From JBMYRH01 sp049602155 (GTDB taxonomy: Bacteria > Myxococcota_A > UBA9042 > PHBI01 > JBMYRH01): a stretch of 64,000 nucleotides of DNA. Shown one piece after another: positions 35,422 to 44,200 of this stretch; positions within the stretch are counted from its first letter, which is position 1; each line of letters starts with the position of its first letter. The stretch spans positions 1-64,000 of the forward strand of contig JBMYRH010000026.1 in assembly GCA_049602155.1 (NCBI GenBank), read 5' to 3'. The notes beneath the pieces are model-generated. The model was not told the DNA's origin. It was given only the letters and a program-made list of their open reading frames with translations, and made no database searches. The position numbers and the translations under genes are program-made.

Positions 35422-36154
35422 CCACCCGCTCATCGCGGCCCGCTACTTCTTCCCACAGTCGGTCGCACTCCCCGGTGCGACTCTGGTGCCGACACCCGTC
35501 GGGCCGCTTGCATGCTGGCGCTCAGCGCCGCCTTCGGACCGGCCTGTTCTGGTGCACTTCCACGGTAATGGAGAGCTCGTCCACCACTGGATAGAGGGCT
35601 TTGTGCCGGTCATTCAAGGCATGGGCTTTGAGGTCTTCCTCGCGGAATACCGAGGCTATGGCGCCTCGGCTGGTGAGCCGCTCCTGGGGTCGATGCTCGG
35701 TGACGTGGACGCCATTCGGGAGGTGGTCGGCGTCCCGGACAGTCAGATCGTGGTCTTTGGGCGGTCGGTGGGCTCGATCTTCGCGATGGAGTGGATCGCC
35801 CGCTTCCCCGAGACTCGGGGGCTGATTATCGAGAGCGGCATCTTTGATGTCCTCGAGCGGCTCGCGCTCCGCGTCACGCCTCGAGAACTGGGCTGCGCAC
35901 CGGGTGCGCTTGAGCAGGCCTGTTCGGAGCGCTTGGACCACGGTCAAAAGCTCGCGAGCTACCCGGGGCCGAGCTTGTTCTTACACGCCGAAGGGGACCA
36001 CCTCGTGGACATCTCGCACGCTGAGCGCAGCGCCGCAGCCGCTGGAGAGCGGGCGACGCTGCTCAGGCTCCCGTATGGCGATCACAACAGCATCATGGGG
36101 GCCAACACCGAGGCTTACTTCACGGCGGTTCAGGCGTTTTTAAACCCTGGGTAA
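35408..36154 (+). CDS. Alpha/beta-hydrolase
   Basis: This is a 248-residue soluble protein with a GTG start that has GGAGG 6 bases upstream. It has the alpha/beta-hydrolase layout: oxyanion strand VLVHFHGNGE, nucleophile elbow VFGRSVGSI (Ser), acid in HAEGDHLVD and catalytic His in YGDHNSIMG. It resembles the BAAT/FrsA-like small hydrolases of unknown substrate. It is translationally coupled to pcp by a 14-base overlap, so it may act on a peptide- or amide-derived compound (inference). Confidence 0.88.
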   Translation: MDLLDHPLIAARYFFPQSVALPGATLVPTPVGPLACWRSAPPSDRPVLVHFHGNGELVHHWIEGFVPVIQGMGFEVFLAEYRGYGASAGEPLLGSMLGDVDAIREVVGVPDSQIVVFGRSVGSIFAMEWIARFPETRGLIIESGIFDVLERLALRVTPRELGCAPGALEQACSERLDHGQKLASYPGPSLFLHAEGDHLVDISHAERSAAAAGERATLLRLPYGDHNSIMGANTEAYFTAVQAFLNPG

Positions 36155-36176
36155 GCCATGGCTCAGCCAGCTCGCC

Positions 36177-36980
36177 TCATGAGGACCATACGAGGCCCGC
36201 TGAGAGGAGCCCCAAGATCAACAAGGCTGCACCTGTGACGCGCAAAAAGCGCTGAGTGTTGTGGCGTCTACCCAGCGCTGCGCCGGGGAAATTGGTCGCC
36301 ATATAAGCGACTAAGATGATCCCCGCGGTCGTCCAGTCGATGCCGTCGTGCTTGTGATACTCGAGGACGGCGCCGATGCTGACCGGCGGGAGCAGGATGG
36401 CGAGTGAGAGCGCGCGCGCGTCGTCTTTGTGTAGCCCGACTGCGCTGATCAAGATGGGGACCATCAACACGCCAGCGCCGATCCCGAAGAGGCCACCTGC
36501 GACGCCGACTCCAGCCCCAATCACGCCGACGCTCAGGGTCGAGAAGGGCACGCGCGAGGCGATGGTCACTGTCGGCGCTGCCGGATCTAGGGCCACGGCG
36601 TCTCCATCTCGCTGGCGCCGCGTTACGTAGTGCAGACCAAGCAGGACCAAGAGCGCGGCGAAGGCGAGGGTGAGCCCCTCGCGATCGAGGGCGTAGGCGA
36701 GGCGGGCGCCGACGTTCGAGAAGACCGCGTAGGTCCCAACGCCGATCGCGATATGGGGCAAGAGCAGGCGCACTCGGTCACGCATCACCACCACGCCTGG
36801 CAGCGACATCGGGGCCAGCATCACCGCCAGGATGGTGCCCTGGGCCAAGTGCTGGTCCTTACCGAGCGCTAAGACGAGGCCGGCCACTAGGAGCGGTGCG
36901 CCGCCGATGCCAGCGTAGCCCCCTCCAAAACCGACCAGCGCGCCGAACGCGATGAGCGTCACCCACTCCACGACGGTCAT
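36177..36980 (-). CDS. TauE/SafE-family membrane permease
   Basis: This is a 267-residue integral membrane protein. The start MTVVEWVTL has GGGAGG directly upstream, and the long upstream extension is hydrophilic and rejected. About eight hydrophobic segments are visible. The repeated motif GGGYAGIGGAPLLVAGLVL in the first half and GGLFGIGAGVLMVPILI in the second is the internal duplication of TauE/SafE (UPF0721) transporters, implicated in export or uptake of sulfonates, sulfite or other organic anions. The substrate is not predictable here. It is transcribed divergently from the metallo-hydrolase gene. Confidence 0.9.
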   Translation of the reverse strand: MTVVEWVTLIAFGALVGFGGGYAGIGGAPLLVAGLVLALGKDQHLAQGTILAVMLAPMSLPGVVVMRDRVRLLLPHIAIGVGTYAVFSNVGARLAYALDREGLTLAFAALLVLLGLHYVTRRQRDGDAVALDPAAPTVTIASRVPFSTLSVGVIGAGVGVAGGLFGIGAGVLMVPILISAVGLHKDDARALSLAILLPPVSIGAVLEYHKHDGIDWTTAGIILVAYMATNFPGAALGRRHNTQRFLRVTGAALLILGLLSAGLVWSS

Positions 36981-37206
36981 CTCCCTCCCTTGCCGTGCGC
37001 CGGGAGCATACCCGAAGCGCGGAAGAAAGGGGGCCCGGGTGGGCGTGAGCGGTGAGGTCTTATGCTTTTCCGGCAGTGACTTTGAACGTGCCGCAGGCTC
37101 AGGCGATGCCCGGTGTGTGGGGAGTTGTCGCTTACATATCCTGGACTGGACGGCGGACCTCCGTGACCGCTTGACGATCTTCCTGTTGAGATGCCCAACT
37201 CGTCTC

Positions 37207-38211
37207 ATGCGTACTTACGGCTATCTCTGCATCAGTTTGATCTTCTTGCTCAGCGCCTGTGTAGCGTCGTCGAAGGGGCGTCGCGGCGAAGTTCCCTCGA
37301 GCGTTACCCAGTCTGCGTCAGAGGTGAGCGGGCCGCGACTCCGCGTCTTGGGGATCGCTCAGGATGGCGGACTGCCTCACGCCGCGTGCCGCTGCGAGCG
37401 CTGTGAGGCGGCGCGACACGAGCCGAGCCGCGCGAGCGGCGTGGCGAGCCTAGGGATCATCGATCCCGCTCAAGGGGAGGGCGGCGTCTTCCTCGTCGAC
37501 GCGACCCCGGACATCATCTCCCAGCTGGCGCTCCTAGAGGACGTCCGTGACGCGCCGCGGGGCCGCGTCGACCGAGCGCCAATCGACGGTGTCCTCCTGA
37601 CCCATGCGCACATGGGGCACTATCTAGGTTTGGCTCACCTGGGCTTCGAAGCCGTGAGCGTCAAGGGGCTCCCGGTCTGGGCGAGTCAGTCGATGGTGGC
37701 GTTCCTCAGCGATAACGCGCCTTGGGGGCAGCTGGTCACGACCGGGGGGATCGTCCCCAAAGCCATCGCGCCCGGGGAGCCTTTGTCGCTCACTGAGCGT
37801 ATCACCGTACAGCCGCTCTTAGTTCCTCACCGCGCCGAGTACACAGACACGTTTGGTTACCGCATCACGGGGCCGAGCAAGACTGCGCTCTACATCCCGG
37901 ATTGCTCGCCTTGGCATGTCTGGGAGACGCCGCTTGAGCAGGCGCTCATTGGCGTGGACGTCGCGCTCTTAGACGCGACGTTTTACTCTGGGGACGAGCT
38001 CCCTGGGCGCGACCTTTTGAAGATTGGACATCCGCTCGTGGTCGACACCATGGACAGGCTCCAGTCACGGGTGGACGCTGGGACGCTCGAGGTGTGGTTT
38101 ATCCACCTCAATCACTCAAACCCAGCGTTAGAGCCCCAAAGCGACGCGCACGCCGAGGTGACGCGCCGTGGCTTTGGGGTCGCTCACGCCGGGCTTGAGC
38201 TTCGGCTCTAG
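37207..38211 (+). CDS. PqqB-like metallo-beta-lactamase-fold lipoprotein
   Basis: This is a 334-residue protein starting at MRTYGYLCISLIFLLSAC, a lipoprotein signal. The fold signature LLTHAHMGHYLGL gives the HxHxxH-type metal motif (here HAHMGH, with Gly where most hydrolases have Asp). Early CRCERCEAAR resembles the Cys patch of PqqB proteins. Later LLVPHRAEY, IPDCSPW and WFIHLNHSNP supply further His/Asp ligands. PqqB itself is cytoplasmic; this exported relative probably has a different, unknown hydrolytic role. Its stop and that of the convergent giant gene share the palindrome CTAG (38208-38211). Confidence 0.88.
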   Translation: MRTYGYLCISLIFLLSACVASSKGRRGEVPSSVTQSASEVSGPRLRVLGIAQDGGLPHAACRCERCEAARHEPSRASGVASLGIIDPAQGEGGVFLVDATPDIISQLALLEDVRDAPRGRVDRAPIDGVLLTHAHMGHYLGLAHLGFEAVSVKGLPVWASQSMVAFLSDNAPWGQLVTTGGIVPKAIAPGEPLSLTERITVQPLLVPHRAEYTDTFGYRITGPSKTALYIPDCSPWHVWETPLEQALIGVDVALLDATFYSGDELPGRDLLKIGHPLVVDTMDRLQSRVDAGTLEVWFIHLNHSNPALEPQSDAHAEVTRRGFGVAHAGLELRL

Positions 38212-41200
38212 TCGGCCAGGCTACGAACGCATCTTAGGAGGCGATACTTTTGTTTTGTGACCTCGGTCACGGAGCCGTCGTTCACGTCGAGGGCCTTGGC
38301 TGTCAGCATAGTCTGCGATGTGGACGACCAGTACACAGGTCCGGAGGCATTCCCGTTGCCACCTTGAGGGATGGTCGCCTCTTGGAAAAACTGTTCGTCG
38401 AGTGGCACGAGCGACTGTAGCTCATCGATGGTAGGGACACGCCAGCCGCTACTCACCCCGCCGTATGCTGCCGCATTCAGAAGGCCGCAGGTCTCATGGA
38501 TGTCCTGGTTTGTATACCCATACGACAGCTCGCTGGTGTTGAAGGCGCCGTTGTCATAGTTCTCAGGGCCCCCGTTGCACGCGTTTGTGTTGTACTGGCA
38601 ATAGCGGAAATTGGTGCCTGCCGCAGGGCAGGACGTAATGGGTTCGGTGGTCGCCGCGATCGCAGACTGGGCCGCTGTATCACTGCCGTAGCTGCTGAAC
38701 GCAGGCATGACACAGCTCATCCACATCAACTCGGTGGCGGTCGCGATGACGATGCCGTCATCGTTCTCCTCATCGATGTATGGGTCCATGCACTCCTGCT
38801 TTGGAGTACAGACCACACCAGCGCCACATGTCCCGCATGACCCGCCGCAGCCATCATCGCCGCACTCTTTGTCAGTACACGCCGGTGTGCACGTCACTGT
38901 GTCGCGAATGCACCTGACCCGGGCATTACTTGTCTTCAAATCTTGGTGGTACGTTCCGCCTCCGAACCCGATAGCTGATGCCGTCGTAGAGGGCTCACCA
39001 TCTCCAGCGGTTGAGCTCCAGTATCTGCCTGAGGCGGTGGAAGGGAAGAGGTCCCCGTCGATGGTGGGCGTGGCCGTCGGGCTCTCCTGTAGCCCTTGAA
39101 TGCTGCAGGGGCCTTCACCTTTGGGGTGGTCCTCGTCGTTAACCTTCACGCCACTACAGAACACCAGTCGAGCCAGCTCGAGTTCCGTCGGCACCCGCCA
39201 GTTCGTGTGCCCGGCGAAGCCGTCGCCTTCGTTCATCCTTGCACATGCATCGAAGACCTCTGAGCTGATCGAGGCTGAATCAGGCGGAGCCGTTGCCGTG
39301 TAGGCCTCACACGCGTCTTGACTGTCTGGACTGTCTGGACTGACGGCCGAACAGTAGGCGTACGTGGTGGGATTGGCACACCCAGGGAGAGCGGGGTTGT
39401 ACCCGTTTTTGAAGTCCAAGCCGTCGCTTTGGCTACACTGGGCCCACATCTTTGCCGGGCCTGTACCGCCGAGCCATGGCGGACCATTGTCGGTGACCGT
39501 GCCGTCTCCGTTGTCGACGAAGCGCTCTACCTGGCAATCTGCTGAGCAGGCGTCGCCGCTCATGTTGTTGCCATCATCACAGCTCTCCTCGGCTTCAACG
39601 ACACCGTTTCCACACGCGACAGGGCAGTCACTCTGGGAGTCACCGCAGTAGGTGATGGCAACGTTGAGCGTGCCTCCTGTGCCGTGTGGGAAGGTGACTG
39701 CGAACGTCGTCGTGTGAGTGACATGCTGGTCATGGATAAGCCGAGAGTGAGCGCCATTAACCGCCCCGACTCGCGCGCACTCTGCGCCAGTCACGTTGGA
39801 TGACAAGGTGTGGCACCCATTCCAGCTTTGGGTCTCATTGATCATCCACATCGCCGGCGTGAAGTCCGGGGTGTCCGCTTGGTCTTGAACCGAGAACACG
39901 AAACGGTAGAAGCCCGCATCGGCGGGACTGAAGCTCCACACTGCTTCGGGCCAGGTCCCCATGGGGAAGCCATTCGTTCCCCCTTCGTGATAGCTCCATG
40001 CGTCCTCGCACACCGCACCGGCAGCCTCGGGGTCATAGTCGTGCGTATAGACGTTGGATGCTGTCGGGGAGGCGTCGTGGCTGAGTGCATAGCTCGCATT
40101 AAACGGCGCTGCCGTGATGTAATCCTGTGCCTGTCCGCATGTGTTCGGTGCGCAGTTTCCGCCCTGGACGTCGCACTCACAGGCATAGGCCGACCCGCTC
40201 TGGACCATCTGGCCGGGGCACGTGTTCGCGGTGCAGCCTTGGTTGCCAGGGTTGCACAGCGCGTTGCAGATCCCGTCAAAGCACGCGGAGCCAGAGGTGC
40301 AAGTCCCATCATTGCAGAGCCCGCCACATCCGTCGTCGCCGCAACTCTTGGCGGAGCAGTTCGGTTCGCAGTAGACGCATTGGTTGGCCTGACAGATCTC
40401 ATTCGCTCCAGCGCAGTTGAGCGCTGTCATGCCACCGTCATCCATGCACGGGCCATAATCGCCACAGCCCTCGCCACATTCGGCGCCATCACACGGGTTG
40501 TAGAGTCCAAAGTATGTGTAGGTGCAGCCTGGGTCGATGCACAGGAGCTTATCCTCGACCCAGGTCAGCGCGGTAAAATCGCACATGCGCGGGTTGTTTT
40601 GGAGTATCACCGCGGTGGGTGCAGAGGTCAGCAGGACAGGAACGAGGTTCTCGATATTTAGACATTCGGTCACCTTGAAGCTCCCCACGACCCCTGACAA
40701 GGCCGTCAAGCCTTCTAGGTTGGTGAGGCTGTCGAGACCCCTGATGGTAAGGTCCATCCCGATGTTCGAGAGTTCCCCGAAGCCGTCAAGGGTATCTAGA
40801 GGCGCAAGGTCGGTAAGCCTCATATGTTCCCCAACGTGGACCAAATTTGGAAAGTCGAGCGAGGTCAGCGACTGGCTGTCGTTCACCACCAACTGGGTGA
40901 TCTCCTCAAGTAAGGTGACGCTAACCGTTTCGAGGGCGTCATTATGCGCTACCTCAAGGGTCTCTAGGCTCTGCAGCGCATAAAGACCGATGGTCTTGAC
41001 CATGGTGCCGATGATCACGAGGTCTGTGATGGAGGTCATGCTTGCGAGCACGGAGAGGTCGTTGATGTTGGGCCCAGAGAACGTGAGCGTCCCCAAATAG
41101 CTCGAGCACGTGGCAAGGGCATCGACACCAGCTTGGTCCGTGATCACTTGCTCGCCTTCACACGAGGCGACGCACGCGCCGTCATCGCAGTTCTCCGACC

Positions 41201-44200
41201 CTGAGCATGTCCCGCAGTTGCCTCCACATCCGTCGTCGCCACAGGCTTTGCCGTCGCATTCCGGGACACAGTCCAGGCATGCGCCGTTCTCGCACCCGAA
41301 CCCGCAGCTGTTCGTAATGTAGTAGGGGGTGCCGCAGGAGTCGAAGAGCCAGACCTGATCTTGATGACAGCCTGTTGTCGTATCGGTTTCCGTGGTGCAC
41401 AGACACTGTGACGTGACGCAGTTCGCTCCCCCGTCACACTCTCCACACGAGCCACCACAGCCATCATCGCCGCATGCCGCCTGAAGGCTGAAGGTATCGT
41501 AGTCGTGTTGACTAGCCTCGAAGATCGTCAACGTCGCGTTGTTGACGTCAACACCGGGCTGCCCAGCCTCCGTCGTGTCAGTTCCTCCACAGCACCGTAC
41601 GACGATATCGGTCCCGATGAGCCATGGGCCCCAAGAATTGCTGCTTGAGGTGGACTGTCCGGTCTCCAAAACGACCCCTGCGTGGCCGGCGCTGGCGTCC
41701 ACTACGAGGTTGCCGCCCTCACCTGTGCTGAGGTCTTCGTAATCGAACTGTAGCTTACAGTCCTCTGGGCTGACGAAGTTGCCGAGCTTGAACAGATTAT
41801 TTTCGTGTGTCTTGACGACGTACATCATGTCCGCGCCGGGCGGTTCGTCACAGCCGGGCGATTCGCTTGTCAAAGCTAAGTCATCGGCAGCGAGGCTCCC
41901 GTCGCAGTCCGGGACACAGGCTGGCGGTGCGTTGCAGAACCCAAGGTCCAAAGCGGCGCTAATAGCCGTATAACCGTCGCTGCAGTTGGCACAATCGGCG
42001 CTACTCGCGTTATCTCCGGTTGTGCACAGGGCACGGCAGATGCCATCGACACATTGCCCTGGCTTTTGGCACGCCGCGTCGCCCCCCGGCTCTTGAGAAC
42101 ATGGCTCCCCCATGGGCGCGGCGGCTTCGTAGTCGTAGGGCGCGCAGATTGTGCCCTCTTCGACCTCGGTGCAGCCATCCAGTGTCGCCGGTATCTCGAG
42201 GAGGAAGCCTGTGTCGAGGCAGGTCAGGCAACCGTAGTCGTCCCACTCAGAGGCGCTCTCACCTGCAAAGGCGAGGCAGTCTTCACCAGAGTATTGGTCG
42301 TCGGGTTCGCCATTCGCCCAATAGGTCGACCCCAAATCCCACGCCTCACCGGTGATCCAATGCCAACCCTCAGCTTCGGTGCCCTCGGCGTCTGGGTTCG
42401 TGCCTGAGGTTTGCTCGCCCCCGAGCCAGGGGCCCGTAAAGAACCAACTGACCTCCGGGTTGCCTTCTCCGGTATACGAGGCGAATTTAGAGGCGACAAA
42501 GTCCCGCTCTTCGGCGCTGGTGAGCGTCGCGAGGTAGCCCCCTAAGTCCACAGCTGCCGCCTGAGCGCCAGCCCACAGGTAACCCTTTCCTCCGCCACAG
42601 TTTGCGCCTTCGCCAGACACGAACCGATAGGCGTGGCCGTTACCACCATCGGCGTAGGACCAGACAAAGCAGTCACTCTGTTCACCGCAGCTCGCGTCGT
42701 GTTGTCCGCAGCCCGACTGAGTTTGATAGGTGCAGGTCGCCCCCATGCCGCACTCCTCCAGCTGCTCAGACATGTTGCAGGTGCCAGGGAGCACACAGCT
42801 GCATTCCGAAGGCTCACACATCCCGGTGATGCAGGTCTCCGAGCCTGAGCATGTACCGCAGCTGCCGTTACAGCCATCGTCTCCGCAGGTTTTGCCTTGG
42901 CAATCGGGGGTGCAGGTTGTGTTGCAGATCCCGAGGTTCAATTCCTGGCTGATGACCGTGTGGCCGTTGCTGCAATCGCCGCAGTCTGCCCCCTCGCCGT
43001 TCATTTTGCAGACCGTTTCGCATGTTCCTTGGATGCATTGGCCAGGCTGCTGACAGGCTGCTGGTCCCCCCGGCTCTTGAGCGCAGGGCTCGCCTAACGC
43101 TGCGGCCGCGCCGTCGTCGTACTCAGCGCACACGAGTGCCTCTGTACTCGACGTACAGCTCCCGTTCTCATTGGGTAGCTCTAGCAAGTAACCCTGGCTA
43201 AGGTTGTTACAGCCTGCGTCGTTCCATGAGTAGGCGCTGCCTCCACTGAATTGGAGACAGTTCTCCTGTCCGTTCTCGACCTGATCGTCGTCATTGGGCT
43301 CGTTATTCAGCGCCTGCCACGCTGCGTCTTCACTATCCCACGGCTCTCCAGTTAACCAAGACCAGCCGTCCGCGAGGGCCGTCGCTCCCGCGTCTTGCGC
43401 TGCTCCGAGCCAGGGCCCTATGAATTCGTAGTTGGGATCCTCTGCGAGGAGGTCCTGGAATGCTTCCGCGACGAACCCTCGCTCTTCGCCGCTAGTCATC
43501 GTCGCGAGTAGTCCTCCACGGCCTTTGGCGTCCTCGTCCGCGTCCGACCAGGTCCAGCCCGAGCCCCCCTGGTTCACTAAGATATAAGCGTGGCCATTGC
43601 CACCATCGGCGAGTGACCAGACATGGCAGAACTCCATGCCATGGCAGCCTGAGTCAACCTGTGTGCAGCTCGGCCCACCTTGATAGGTGCACGTCGTGCC
43701 CGCGCTGCAGTCGTCTGGGAAGGTGACGGCGCACGAGTCACCGTCGAGGCAGTCACACGGGGTCGGCACACATGCACCGCCGTCGTCGCAGGTCTCCCAA
43801 TTATCGCATGACCCGCACGTGTCACCGCAGCCATCGTCCCCGCAGGTTTTGCCTTCGCAATCGGGGGCGCAGCCTTGTCCTTGCGTGCAGACCCCAAGAA
43901 AGACCTCTGCGTCGATTAACTCGAAGCCATCGGCGCAGTTATTGCAGCTTGGTGACCCGAAGGTCTTGCACACCGCCTTGCAGCTCCCATCGATGCACTG
44001 ACCGGGGGCTTTGCACGCGGCAGGGGCCCCGGGCACTTGCTCGCAGGCCTGGCCTAGCGCCGCGGCGTTCTCTTCATCGCTCTCCGCGCAGACCAAGCCT
44101 ACGTCGGCTTGCGCGCAGCCCTCCAACGCGCTGGGTCTCTCGAGCAGGTAGCGCTTGGCGACAGCGTCGCAATCGCTGTCATTCCATTCAGATGCGCTGA

